Shown here: positions 52,940 through 63,888 of the stretch, one piece after another
How positions within the stretch are numbered: position 1 is the stretch's first letter
How the letters are laid out: each line of letters begins with the position of its first letter
Origin: Paraniabella defluvii
GTDB taxonomy: Bacteria; Bacteroidota; Bacteroidia; Chitinophagales; Chitinophagaceae
Reading direction: 5' to 3'
NCBI GenBank assembly: GCA_019316985.1
Contig: CP079215.1
Location: 868,001 to 932,000, forward strand
Length of the DNA stretch: 64,000 nt
Notes under the pieces: generated by a model
What the model saw: only the letters and a program-made list of their open reading frames with translations
What the model was told of the DNA's origin: nothing
Databases searched by the model: none
Translations under genes and position numbers: made by a program

Positions 52940-54622
52940 CTAATCACCAACAATCACCCCACTCACATTCCAGGCACTGAAGCTGCTACCTTCCCGTGCG
53001 CCCTGCGGTATCTGAACCTGTATCGTATGCTTTCCGGCCGACAAATTCCCCAATCGTACCACGAACGGATTGGTAACGGTGCCGGGGCACCAGTTGGAGC
53101 GGCTCAAATCGGAGGAAGACAAACCTGTTGCAAAATTACCGGAAGCCGGATTAAACAGACGGTAAGATCCGCAATCTTCTCTCCATGGAATCATTTTGAA
53201 AACGGTTTTTCCATCTAACAAGATTGTGTTTTCTTTAGGAACAAATTCGTCGCCATTACCCCATCCTCCGTGGCCTGTGGTTGTATACCGAAGCACGGCA
53301 TTATCAACAGGTTCTTTTAGCTCGAAATGAACGGTTAATCCTTCTTTTTGATCAAACATGGTTGCGTATTCCTGGCCGGCCATTTCCATTATATTAAGCG
53401 TGTTAAAAAGAGGCACTACTTTTTAGGTGCCTCACCCCCTCCCCGGTGAATGGTAATGGAAGCATTAATTTTATGTCCCCCTTGTCATAGTTGCCAATAA
53501 AGACGCCGATGTATACTTCCCTGCCATCCAGCAATGAAGCATACGTGCTGATATCCTGCCTGTAGGGAACCACCTGGTGCCATTCCTTTCCCTTTAGTTG
53601 TATATGGTTATACTGCTTTATTCCGAAAGGAGTAAAAAAACGCATCAATTCGATGGCCGGGCTGTAATCTGCAGTAGCAATAACACCCTGGTATTTCTTG
53701 CCATTGCCATTTTCGAAAACAGGCAGGGTAGACGCCCCGTTTTTCAGGCCATCTAAAAATGATTGCTTTTTATCAACCGGAATTAAAAATACCGTTCCGG
53801 TGCGATCATAAGCATCTCCGTTAGATTGCTCCTGCAAATCAAGAAAGATGGTTTTGGCATCAGCCAGCAACGGGAATTTCACTTTTTTACCACTATTGTA
53901 CCGTTGGCAAACCTCATTACATCCGGCTTCACCGTTGCGGTATCAGAAAAATTGATGACCTGGTCTTTAAATAGGTTGATAGTGGTAAAGCGATTGCGCC
54001 AGATCTCATCTTTATAACTTAAAAGATCGAGCATACGTGGCTTAACAGTAGCCCATTGAACAGGAGGGGTATAACTCAACTGCTTCACTTCCTCTGCGCT
54101 TATTACGAAGCTACCATTTCGGATCATTTCCAATACCAGCCCCAGGTTTTGCCCCAAAATAGTGGGGCCCCTTTCACCGGCAAATCGGTTGTATACCAAA
54201 ACTCAATTGTATTTGAATTTACAATGGCTTTGGCCTTTTTACAGTTAAAGCCGAGTATTTTTTAGAACCATCCTGTACTTCGATTTGCTGATTTTTAATG
54301 GCGTTAGAATCAATCGTGGCAATGCCGTTAGAAGCATCGAGCAGTGTGTATAATTGCTGATAAAGATTGTTTCTGTTGATCACGGAAACCTCCAACGGAA
54401 AATTGCCTTCGCCTTTGTAATCTTTTTCATTGGTGAGCAATGTTTGATAAGTATTCGTAAACACCAGTATTTTATTTTGATTGAAGCTGCTTTGCCGTTG
54501 GCTGAAGAAGTATATACAATCCGGTAAGTAGCCTTGTCTGATTGGAAAGGAATTTGGGCCATTGCAACAAAGGCATGCAATACAAGCAGCATCGTACTAA
54601 CAATCAGACTTACAGGCTTCAT
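52940..54622 (-). CDS. PNGase F-like peptide-N-glycosidase family protein, frameshifted
   Basis: About 560 aa. Start at 54622 (MKPVSLIV) with signal peptide ending HAFVAMAQ. N-terminal half: beta domain (YSALTVKRPKPL, RGPTILGQNLGLVLEMIRNG). C-terminal half: PNGase F C-terminal jelly rolls: YTTTGHGGWGNGDEFVPKEN, FKMIPWREDCGSYRLFNPAS, RSNWCPGTVTNPFVVRLG, HTIQVQIPQGAREG. The GHG and NWCPG motifs are diagnostic. Breaks near 54465, 54225, 53880 and 53410. It would release N-glycans from glycoproteins outside the cell, although divergent members may have other amidase roles. Confidence 0.82.
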
Positions 54623-54668
54623 TTTTTTAACCAAATGTAGTACACGAGGTGGAAATTCAGGCAGAGGA

Positions 54669-54832
54669 CTTTTTAAAATAATGAGCGGGGAAGTGGAATT
54701 TCCCGCGCGTGAGGACACGCGCAAGGGCTATAGTGGTTGTTTGAAGCCTATCCGCTAAAATAAAATCCCGGCAGACAATCACCAGCGGAATTGATTACAG
54801 GGCCAGGACGCGTGTCCTCACGCGTTTCAACG
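54669..54832. repeat. REP unit 1 (two palindromes in inverse orientation)
   Basis: Begins CTTTTTAAAATAATGA. It carries a REP palindrome GCGCGTGAGGACACGCGC (54705-54722), a spacer with TTTGAAGCCTAT, AAATCCCGGCAG and GATTACAGGGCCA, then an inverted REP (54808-54825). The layout matches REP doublets (BIME-like) mobilised by RAYT proteins. Confidence 0.8.
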
Positions 54833-54893
54833 AACAAGGTGCGCCATAGCCGATACGCGCGCCTTCAGCGCACGAGAAAATTCCAGACCGGAG

Positions 54894-55052
54894 CTTTTTA
54901 AAATAATGAACGGTTGATGAAATCCCCGGTACGGCGCGTGAGGACACGCGCAGTGGCTGCAATTGCTATTTGAAGCCTATACAAAATCCCGGCAGTCAAA
55001 CCAAGCAGAATTGGATTACAGGGCCAGTACGCGTGCCTCACGCGTTTCAACG
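54894..55052. repeat. REP unit 2
   Basis: A second copy of the same unit about 225 bp on: the same CTTTTTAAAATAATGA start, REP GCGCGTGAGGACACGCGC at 54934-54951, the same spacer words (TTTGAAGCCTAT, AAATCCCGGCAG, GATTACAGGGCCA), and an inverted REP at 55029-55045 that is one base short. Confidence 0.8.
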
Positions 55053-55071
55053 ATGCCCACCGTATATTCAC

Positions 55072-55632
55072 TTAAAATTCATCGCGGATATCCCTTAAAA
55101 AACTAAAATGCTTAATACCCTTTTCATAGAACGCCGCTGAGGAGAAATAATAATCACATGGATCTGCCACTAATTTCCATTTACCTGCACAGGGATTAAA
55201 ATATATATAATCCAGTTTTTGAAAAGCTACTTTACGGGTATACAAAATAATGGCTAACGGGTCTTTCTGCCAGAATTCGTAATTCTTATTATGTGCATTG
55301 ATCTTAAAACAAGACAACGGTATCAACGGGTCAAAAGACAACAGCTTCTTAAACTCATGTGCAGTATATTTCAGGAAAGATCCTTTAGGGTGTTCCTTCC
55401 CGTTTAACGACCTTGCCCTCCAGATAAAATGAATGTGAGTGGGCATTATTACAAATGCGAAAACATCCATTCTATTTTGCCGGGTCAAGTAGTCAAGAGC
55501 CGAAACAATAATCTGCTTAGTGGTATCCTGCGCCAGCAGAGGCATCCAACGATTAATACTTGCAGTAAAGAAATAAATCTCATCCAGCTCCATATGGCTT
55601 TTACGGTGATGGCATAGGTTGGTGTAGCTCAT
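55072..55632 (-). CDS. REP-associated tyrosine transposase (RAYT)
   Basis: Intact, 186 aa. A Y1/HUH-type single-strand transposase: YFFTASINRWMPLL, FVIMPTHIHFIWRA (HUH metal site HIH), and the catalytic Tyr helix FQKLDYIYFNPCAGKW, with NP-containing RAYT end. The family nicks and moves REP palindromes. It is flanked by REP units on both sides (54669-55052 and 55687-55799), a complete REP/RAYT island. There are no terminal repeats of an IS element. Confidence 0.92.
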   Translation of the reverse strand: MSYTNLCHHRKSHMELDEIYFFTASINRWMPLLAQDTTKQIIVSALDYLTRQNRMDVFAFVIMPTHIHFIWRARSLNGKEHPKGSFLKYTAHEFKKLLSFDPLIPLSCFKINAHNKNYEFWQKDPLAIILYTRKVAFQKLDYIYFNPCAGKWKLVADPCDYYFSSAAFYEKGIKHFSFLRDIRDEF

Positions 55633-55686
55633 AGTTGTAGGTTTGCTTGTTAAAGCTACATGATTGTTCGCAAATCATAGTATGCC

Positions 55687-55799
55687 TGGCCGTGGCGCGT
55701 GAAGACACGCGCCACGGCCATAGTGGTTGTTTGAAGCCTATCCGTTAAAATATAAAATCCCGGCAACTAACTACTACCGGGATTGATTACAGGCGACTT
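55687..55799. repeat. REP unit 3, partial, with long hairpin
   Basis: Downstream of valS (upstream of the RAYT gene on its strand). A perfect 15-bp stem TGGCCGTGGCGCGTG with loop AAGA at 55687-55720, then the same spacer words as the other units (TTTGAAGCCTAT, AAATCCCGGCA, GATTACAGG). The inverted partner REP is missing. Confidence 0.75.
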
Positions 55800-55806
55800 A
55801 ATATCA

Positions 55807-58430
55807 TTACAGCGATGCCAGCGCTTCTCTCAACGCCGCAATCTTCTCTTCTGCATCGGCCTTTTTCTTTCTTTCTATATCTACAACTTCAGGCTTGGCG
55901 TTCTGTACAAAACGTTCATTTCCCAGTTTTTTCTCAACCGATGCCAGGAAACCTTCCAGATAGGTAATATCCTTTTCAAGCTGCTCTTTTTGCGCCGTGG
56001 TATCCAACTCTGTTTTTGTTTCAATGAACAGCTTGTCTTTCTGTACTAAAACATTGATACATTTTTCTACCGTTGCATCTGTAAACGCAATGTTTTCAGC
56101 ATTTACCTGCCGGCTTAAAATGCCGAATAACGGCTCGTAGTCGGCGCGGTTGTCCGATTGTATATACAGGTTAATCGACTCTTTATTCCTAATGCCGTTC
56201 TTCACCCTGGCATCTCTTACAGCGCTGATCACATTTTTGAGGATCTCACCCTGCGCAATGTTCTTGTCGTCAACAGCACCTACGCTATCGAACTGTTTTA
56301 TGGAAAGGTCATCGCTTTGTTCTTTTAACAGGTGATAAATCTCTTCCGTAATAAACGGCATGTAAGGATGCAGTAATTGCAAAAGCTCTTCAAAAAACCC
56401 GATAGTGGCGTGAAGCTTATTAATGATGGTTGCTCCCCAAATTCAGGTTTTTGCCACTCCAGGTACCAGCTGCAGAAATCATCCCATATCAGCGAATAAA
56501 TGGTTTTCAGGGCTTCGCTCAGCTTAAATTCTTTTAGTAAGCGTTCTACTTCTACCCTTGCCTCATTAATGCGGTTACGCATCCATTGAGCAGCAAAATC
56601 ATGTTGCCCTGATGAGCCATCGCTGATGATACCATTAGGTTCTCTTCCCACATTTTCACCAGCTTCAGCGCATTCCATATCTTATTATTAAAATTACGCC
56701 CCTGCTCTAATGAGGCTTCATCAAACAATAAATCGTTACCCGCCGGCGCCGCAATCATAATACCAAAACGAACGGCATCAGCACCATATTTATCGATCAA
56801 TTCTAACAGATCAGGTGAATTGCCCAAGGATTTAGACATTTTACGGCCCAATTTATCGCGTACCATGCCGGTAAAATATACATCCCTGAAGGAATTTCCT
56901 TTTCATATTCCAGGCCAGCCATTACCATCCTGGCCACCCAGAAGAAAATAATATCCTGCCCTGTTACCAGTACCGAAGTAGGGTAGTAGTATTTCAACTC
57001 TTCGTTTCCGGGTTCGGTAATTCCTTTAAATACCTGTGAGGGCCACAACCATGAGGAGAACCAGGTATCCAGTACATCGTCGTCCTGGCGAAGATCGTCA
57101 ATCGTCCATGGGCTATTGCCAGCAGGCAAATTTTTAAAAGCTTCTTCTTTTGTTTCGCCAACAACACAGGTGCCGTCCGGTGTGTACCATGCCGGTATTT
57201 GCTGTCCCCACCAGAGCTGGCGGCTGATGCACCAGTCTTTTACATTTTCTAACCAGTGTTTATAGGTTGCCAGAAAACGGTCGCCCGGATGTATTTTAAT
57301 ATCGCCTTCTACCACAGCTTTCAGCGCCGGCTCGGCCAGCTCCTGCATTTTTAAAAACCATTGGGTAGATATCTTTGGTTCTACAACAGCATTACTTCTC
57401 TGGGAGAAACCATTTTTATTGGTAATATCCTCCGTTTTCACCAGGTTACCCGAAGCTTCTAAATCCACAGCAATCTTCTTACGAACATCAAAACGGTCTT
57501 CCCCGATATAAAGCTGCGCAGCTTCGCTCAAAGTACCGTCATCGTTTAAAGTATCAATAACTTCCAGGTTATGCTTCAGGCCGAGGTTATAGTCATTGAT
57601 ATCATGTGCCGGTGTAATTTTTAAAGCACCCGTACCAAATTCCATATCTACATACTCATCGAAAATCACAGGTATGCGCCGGTTAATCAATGGCACGAAA
57701 GCATGAGCTCCTTTTAAATGCCCGTAGCGCTCATCATTGGGATTTACGCAGATAGCGGTATCTCCCAAAATGGTTTCCGGCCTGGTTGTGGCAATAGTAA
57801 TATACCCTTCTTGTCCGTCGAGCTTATATTGTACATAATACAATTTACTTTGTACTTCACGATATTCTACTTCTTCATCGCTTAAGGCTGTTTTGCAACC
57901 GGGTCCCAGTTAATCATACGGGCGCCCCTGTATATCAGCCCTTTTTTGTACAGGTCTACAAATACTTTTATTACTGCTTCGTAATAATGATCGTCCATTG
58001 TAAAAGTAACGCGGCTCCAGTCCACACTACAGCCCAGGCGTTCTATCTGGTTGTAAATAATGCCGCCATATTTGTCCTTCCATTCAAAAGCGTATTTCAG
58101 GAACGCTTCCCTCGTTAATGTATTTTTATCGATGCCTTTTTCGCGCAGCATCTGCACCACTTTTGCTTCGGTGGCGATAGACGCATGGTCGCTGCCGGGA
58201 ACCCAGCAAGCATTGTAACCAGTCATTCTTGCCCTGCGCACCAAAATGTCCTGGACCGTTTCGTTTAAAGTATGGCCCATGTGTAAAACACCGGTAACAT
58301 TAGGCGGCGGGATCACCACTGTAAAAGCCGGTCTGCTATCTGGCTTACTTTCAAAATATTTTTCCTCTTTCCAGCGATTGGTCCAAAACTGTTCCACCTG
58401 CGCGGGTTCAAAATTCTTCGATAATTGCAT
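55807..58430 (-). CDS. valS: Valyl-tRNA synthetase, frameshifted
   Basis: About 875 aa joined. HIGH motif [17 protein letters not shown], then [29 protein letters not shown] core, editing domain with [30 protein letters not shown], and KMSKS motif [17 protein letters not shown]. The C-terminal coiled coil [23 protein letters not shown] is ValRS-specific. Breaks near 57860, 56830-56870, 56590-56680 and 56350-56410. Start 58430 (MQLSKNFEP). Confidence 0.97.
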
Positions 58431-58645
58431 AAGTGTGCAAATTTACTGCTTTTCTATTTGTGGCAAAAGCAGAAAACAAGGATTGTAGCTGCTTTAATAG
58501 GCAAAAGCAGCTGAATGCAATCGGGTTGACGACGGGAGAACAGTACGCCTGCATCGCCCGTTTAGGGGCTGGAAAAATTTAAAAAATTCGGTAATTTTAT
58601 AGATCAGATTGGCCGCAATATATTGATACACCTTAAACACCTTGT

Positions 58646-59316
58646 ATGCCTAAACCCGAATTAACCGAAAAAGATTTCCAGGACGCCGCACGCCAGCTCA
58701 ATTGCGAGGTAGCAGCTATTAAAGCAGTAGCCGAAGTAGAAAGCAGAGGTGATGGATTTCTACCTACCGGCGAACCCAAAATCCTGTTTGAAAGGCATAT
58801 CTTTTCTAAACGCACCAACGGTCTTTTCGACAAAACCAACCCGGGCATTTCCAATCCGGTAGCAGGTGGATATGGCAATGCCGCCTCCCAGCACAAGCGC
58901 CTGCAGGAGGCTGTTATATTAAACCGCAACGCAGCACTGATGTCTGCCTCCTGGGGAAATTTCAGGTAATGGGTTTTAACTATGCCCTAGCGGGCTTCAA
59001 TTCGCTGCAGGAGTTTATCACGGCCATGTATAAAGGAGAACGCGAGCATTTACTGGCCTTTGTCAATTATATCATCAATACATCACTGCATGATGAATTA
59101 CGGGAAAAACGCTGGGCTGATTTTGCGCGCAAATACAACGGGCCGGACTATAAGAAAAATAACTATGATGTAAAAATGGCGGAAGCATATAAAAAATTCA
59201 GCGGCAGCACCCGTGGTTTGACGGCCTCCAAAACACGTGGCGTCAAAAAAACTGCCGGCTCTGAGAAAACAGCTAAGAAGACAGCTGGTAAAAGCATGCC
59301 CCATTATTTTCAATAA
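58646..59316 (+). CDS. N-acetylmuramidase (phage-lysozyme-like), one frameshift
   Basis: About 224 aa: LTEKDFQDAARQLNCEVAAIKAVAEVES, with catalytic-type Glu in VAEVESRG; GEPKILFERHIFSKRT, GGYGNAASQHKRL, SASWGNFQVMGFNYALAGF (after a lost base near 58962), FVNYIINTSLHDEL. This is the DUF3380/N-acetylmuramidase domain. The C-terminus (about 40 aa) is a Lys/Ala/Thr-rich basic tail. No signal peptide and no phage genes nearby. A prophage remnant or a domesticated cell-wall hydrolase. Confidence 0.88.
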
Positions 59317-59317
59317 A

Positions 59318-59343
59318 AAACCTCCTGTAGCTACAGGAGGTTT
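59318..59343. terminator. Bidirectional terminator
   Basis: A perfect 26-bp palindrome with arms AAACCTCCTGTAG / CTACAGGAGGTTT between the convergent muramidase and sdhB genes. Confidence 0.8.
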
Positions 59344-59363
59344 GCAATATATTCAAGCGATTT

Positions 59364-60133
59364 TTATCCTTTTACATCAGCCGCCAACCCTGCAACTGTA
59401 AAGTCCCTGTTTAGGCGTGCTATATTGGTAATTTCGATCTCTTTAGGACAAACAGCTTCACAAGCGCCGGTATTCGTACAGCTACCAAAGCCTTCTTTAT
59501 CCATTTGTGCTACCATAGCCAGGGCCCTTTTATTTCTTTCCGGCTGTCCCTGTGGCAACAATGCCAGGTGAGACGTTTTTGCAGAAAGGAATAATAATGC
59601 CGAAGAATTTTTACATGCAGCAACACAGGCACCACAGCCTATACAAGTGGCTGCCGCAAAAGCTTTATCGGCAGTTTCCTTCCCAATCATGTGAGTATTG
59701 GCATCTATAGTTACACCTGTATTTACCGAAACATAACCGCCGGCTTGTATGATCCTGTCAAATGCAGTGCGATCTACCACCAGGTCTTTTACAACCGGGA
59801 ATGCATTGGCACGCCAGGGCTCTACTACAATGGTATCTCCATCTTTAAAGGCACGCATGTGCAACTGGCAGGTTGTAGTACCCTGCCATGGCCCGTGGGG
59901 ACGCCCGTTGATATACATAGAACACATACCGCAAATACCTTCGCGGCAATCATGATCAAAAGCAATGGGTTCTTTTCCTTCGTGTATTAACTGCTCGTTC
60001 AGCACGTCAAACATTTCCAAAAAGACATTTCAGACGAAATATTCTTTACCTGGTAAGTTTCAAAACCACCTTTACTTTTTCCGTCTTTTTGTTTCCACAC
60101 TTTTAAAGTGAGGTTCATATTGTAATGTTCCAT
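59364..60133 (-). CDS. sdhB: Succinate dehydrogenase/fumarate reductase iron-sulfur subunit, one frameshift
   Basis: About 257 aa. [2Fe-2S] ligands in [16 protein letters not shown] and TTTCQLHM; the other clusters in [18 protein letters not shown] and [18 protein letters not shown]-terminus [20 protein letters not shown] lies in another frame, joined near 60020. Start uncertain between 60133 and 60118 (MNLTLK). Transfers electrons from SdhA to the membrane subunit. Separated from sdhA by a glycosyltransferase gene. Confidence 0.95.
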
Positions 60134-60140
60134 ATTAGTA

Positions 60141-61009
60141 CTAATGAATCAATTTATAATTTTTGTAAGAAAAAGGCCGCCAGCCAAATCTCTTATCCAA
60201 GAAATAGTAAAGCCTGTGCTTTATATTTTTAAAGTTCTTTTTATTTACGTCCCGGTTGAGCGTCCAGTCTTCCGCTGCTACTATTTCTTTCATTACATGC
60301 GGATGCGACCCTGCAAATAAAGTTATTGAATCTACTTTGCTGTAATCAAAAGCTATTTCTTCTTTTTGTTCAGCAGTTCTTCCGCCGTTATACAAATTGC
60401 CAAATGCAGTTTGCTTGCGGTTCATAATAACCGGATTCCGCGCCCATCCATAATGATAAATATGCGCATCGATCAATTTCACCTGAAGCTTCCTTCCATC
60501 TTCCCACCTAAAACCCTGGGCATCCTTGTAAGAACGTATTTTTTTATTGTTCTTAATAATTCTTATTTCAAATGGATACCAGCTTCTTCCGTCTCCCAAA
60601 AAGCGGTAGCTTCCATAAAAATGATAATAGCGGAATAATAATCCATCCACGCGTTCATCATCTTTATACTTCAGCATCTGATTACGTATTTCCACATAAT
60701 CCTCTTCATGAATGACCTCATCACCTTGTATGTAAAGAGCCAATCGGCATCGGCTGCCGTAGCATCTAATGCTTTATTTGTTTCGGCCGCCAAAACCTTT
60801 CCGCCTGTTTTTAAAGATTCATCCCAAACACTATGAATCTTCTTTTTTTTCCTGGGGCAGCCGTTTACCACTTCGTTCGTTTCATCATCACTATTTCCCA
60901 GGTTTATTACAAATTCGTCCACTAACGGCAGTACCGACAGTATAGACTGGACAAAAGGATAGCCGTATTTCACTCCATTTCTTACAAATGAAAAGCCAAC
61001 GACCTTCAT
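60141..61009 (-). CDS. Glycosyltransferase-family-2-like protein within the sdh operon
   Basis: About 290 aa in two frames joined near 60700. N-terminus VVGFSFVRNGVKYGYPFVQSI, VDEFVINLGNSDDETNEVV (nucleotide-sugar-binding Rossmann-like), KVLAAETNKALDATAADADWLF, then ALYIQGDEVIHEEDY, the DxD-like QGDE step, and a basic C-terminus KRFGWRPF. Probably transfers a sugar to an envelope glycan; acceptor unknown. It stops 8 bp before the sdhB start and starts 10 bp after the sdhA stop, so it is part of the same transcript. Confidence 0.78.
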
Positions 61010-61019
61010 ATTGTCTTTA

Positions 61020-62990
61020 CTATTTATAGTTTCTTTGCGAAGGTTTGATTACTTCGTAGTTGAGCGGCTCTTTTTCCAGCTCCCAGCTGCTTTCGCCATT
61101 ATATTTCCAGGCGGCCACATACATAAACTCCTCATCGTTCCTTAACGCCTCACCATCTTCGGTCTGGCTTTCTTCACGGAAATGGCCTCCGCAGCTTTCT
61201 TTACGCTCCAGCGCGTCTTTACACATCAACTCCCCAGCTCCAGGAAATCGGCAACGCGATTTGCTTTATCCAATTCAGGATTCATTTCGTGTATGCCTCC
61301 AGGTATACGCACATTGCTCCAGAATTCTTTTTCAACTCCTGGATTTCCTGATCGCTTCAGTAAGGCCCTGCTCGTTGCGCGCCATACCACATTTTTCCCA
61401 CATAATCTTACCCAGGCGCTTATGGAAGCTTTCTACCGACTGGGTTCCTTTTATATTCATTAACTGGGTGATACGTGCATTTACAGCAGCCTCTGCCTCA
61501 ACAAATGCCTTATCGGTAGTAGGTATGGGTTTCACAGCAATTTCATCGGCCAGGTAGTTGCCAATGGTATAAGGCAGCACAAAATAGCCGTCAGCCAGCC
61601 CCTGCATCAGGGCCGAAGCCCCTAAACGGTTGGCGCCATGATCACTAAAGTTGGCTTCACCCAGGCAATACAAACCTTTTACCGAAGTCATCAGTTCATA
61701 ATCTACCCAGATACCCCCATAGTATAGTGTACTGCCGGGTAAATGCGCATAGGCACTTCGTAAGGATTTTCGCCGGTAATTTTTTCGTACATATCGAAAA
61801 GGTTCCCATACTCTTCCTTCACCACTTCTTTACCCAAACGTACCAGGGTTTCCTGGTCAGGATTTTGAATACCCTGTTTATTGGCTTCCGTTCTCCCGTA
61901 TTTATTGATCAGGTTATATTTGAAGTCGAGGTAAACCGCCTGTTTGGTAGTACCTACCCCAAAACCAGCATCACATCTTTCTTTAGCGGCACGGGAAGCC
62001 ACATCACGGGGTACAAGGTTGCCGAAGGCAGGGTACCTTCTCTCGAGGAAATAATCTCTTTCTTCTTCGGGTATATCGTTGGCCTTACGATTATCGTTCT
62101 GCTTTTTAGGCACCCAGATACGACCATCATTTCTCAGTGACTCTGACATCAGGGTCAGCTTACTTTGGTGATCGCCGGAAACAGGAATACAGGTAGGGTG
62201 AATCTGTGTAAAGCAAGGGTTTGCAAAATGCGCCCCTTTTTTATGAGCTTTCCACGCGGCTGTTACGTTGCTGCCCATTGCGTTGGTAGACAGGTAAAAT
62301 ACGTTTCCATACCCGCCGGTAGCCAATATTACCGCGTGTCCGAAATATCTTTCCAGCTGACCGGTAATAAGATTACGTACGATAATACCCTGGCTTTACC
62401 GTCTATAACTACTACATCCAGCATTTCGTGGCGGGTATACTGTTGCACATTGCCCAAAGCCACCTGCCTTTCCAAAGCCTGGTAAGCGCCTATTAATAAT
62501 TGCTGACCGGTTTGACCCGCAGCATAAAAAGTTCTTTTTACCTGTGTTCCTCCAAAAGAGCGGTTATTTAATAAGCCGCCATACTCACGTGCAAAGGGCA
62601 CACCCTGCGCTACACACTGATCGATAATATTTACACTTACTTCGGCGAGGCGATGCACATTTGCCTCGCGTGCGCGATAATCGCCTCCCTTTATCGTGTC
62701 ATAAAATAAACGGAAAACAGAATCGCCATCATTCTGGTAATTCTTTGCAGCATTGATACCCCCTGCGCAGCAATCGAGTGCGCCCGGCGGGGAGAATCCT
62801 GGAAACAGAAAGCCTTTACCCTGTATCCTAACTCGCCTAAAGAAGCCGCCGCCGAAGCACCTGCCAAACCCGTGCCTACTACAATGATCTCCAGCTTTCT
62901 TTTGTTAGCAGGGTTCACCAGCTTACAATGTCCTTTGTAATCGTTCCATTTGTCTTCCAACTTACCCGCAGGTATTCTTGAATCAAGCAT
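61020..62990 (-). CDS. sdhA: Succinate dehydrogenase/fumarate reductase flavoprotein subunit, frameshifted
   Basis: About 656 aa. FAD-binding [22 protein letters not shown] and HSIAAQGV (covalent-FAD His region); [57 protein letters not shown]; the C-terminal part [24 protein letters not shown]. Breaks near 62670, 62328, 61697 and 61230-61330. Oxidises succinate, with the Bacteroidota B-type layout (C, A, B). C-terminus ends at 61020. Confidence 0.96.
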
Positions 62991-63066
62991 AATTCAATTT
63001 ATGATTTGAGACCTGTCTGCCGACAGGCAGGTTTATGATTTGAGATGTACCTCAACCTTTATATTT

Positions 63067-63825
63067 TTACTGTTTCAGTTCGTTTACCGCTTCCGGTTGC
63101 TTCGCACTAACTAATCCATCCCGCCAGGAAACTGATCGGCATCAGAATAAACGCGCCACAAACGATAATTGCAAAGCCCCAGCCAATAACCGTTAACATA
63201 TTAATGTACTTATGATTGGTTACCCCAAATGTGCGAAAGGCACTTTGAATACCATGCACGAGGTGCCAGAACAATGCTATTACTCTAAAATATACACCAC
63301 TGAAATCCAGGGATAACTGGTAAATTTATATAACATTTCTCCATACAGATCATGAAACTCTTTTGCCCCGGAGTACCTGCTGATACAATCTGGTGAGTAG
63401 ACATATCGATGTACATTTGTCCCAACCCTCCGAAACGCGAAGGAATCCAGAAATCGATGAGATGCACCACCAGGAATATTAAAATAATAGACCTAAAATG
63501 CCCATGGCACGGCTATACCATTTACTGCCCCTGTTACCCATGGGAATTGCATAGCCTACTTTACGTTTGCTGCGGTTTTGTATTTCCAGTACCAAACCCT
63601 GGATGATGTGCAGCAGGAAAAAACAAACAAACCGATCTCTAATACCCTTGGTATCACATTGGCTCCCATAAAATGAGCGGCCACATTAAACATCACCCCG
63701 TCGTTAGCCCAGATACAAGCATTTAAGCCGGCGTGAACCAACAAAAAAGCAACCAGGAAAAGGCCGGAGAGCGCCATCGTTATTTTCTTTCCTACACTCG
63801 ACGTAAATAGTTGAGACCAGTTCAT
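63067..63825 (-). CDS. sdhC: Succinate dehydrogenase cytochrome b subunit, frameshifted
   Basis: About 245 aa. MNWSQLFTSSVGKKITMALSG, LVAFLLVHAGLNACIWAND, GLFVFFLLHIIQG (joined frame), VVHLIDFWIPSRFG, and the last helices IALFWHLVHGIQSAFRTFG (haem His) and VIGWGFAIIVCGAFILMP. Breaks near 63590, 63480, 63330 and 63290. The C-terminus is unclear: one frame stops at 63107-63109 after FLAGWIS, another continues to 63067. Anchors the complex and passes electrons to menaquinone. Confidence 0.9.
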
Positions 63826-63853
63826 ATAAGCTAAATCTAATTAGTGAATGGCG

Positions 63854-63888
63854 CAAAAGTAACGCAGAATCGCCAATAACATGACAAA
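63854..63888 (-). promoter_or_regulatory. Promoter of the sdhCA-GT-sdhB operon
   Basis: On the minus strand, TTTG at 63888-63885 and TACTTTTG at 63861-63854, 23 bp apart, about 30 bp before the sdhC start. Bacteroidota-type -33/-7 pattern. Confidence 0.6.

Noticed and set aside
55072..55632. Complete IS200/IS605 insertion sequence
   Set aside because: No left or right end hairpins at the expected distance, no TnpB; REP surroundings and the C-terminal motif fit a RAYT.
54669..55799. CRISPR array
   Set aside because: The repeated units are about 225 bp, palindromic and divergent, with no regular spacers or cas genes; they fit REP doublets.
58646..59316. Prophage
   Set aside because: Only a lysin-like gene is present; no integrase, capsid, tail or attachment repeats in the window.
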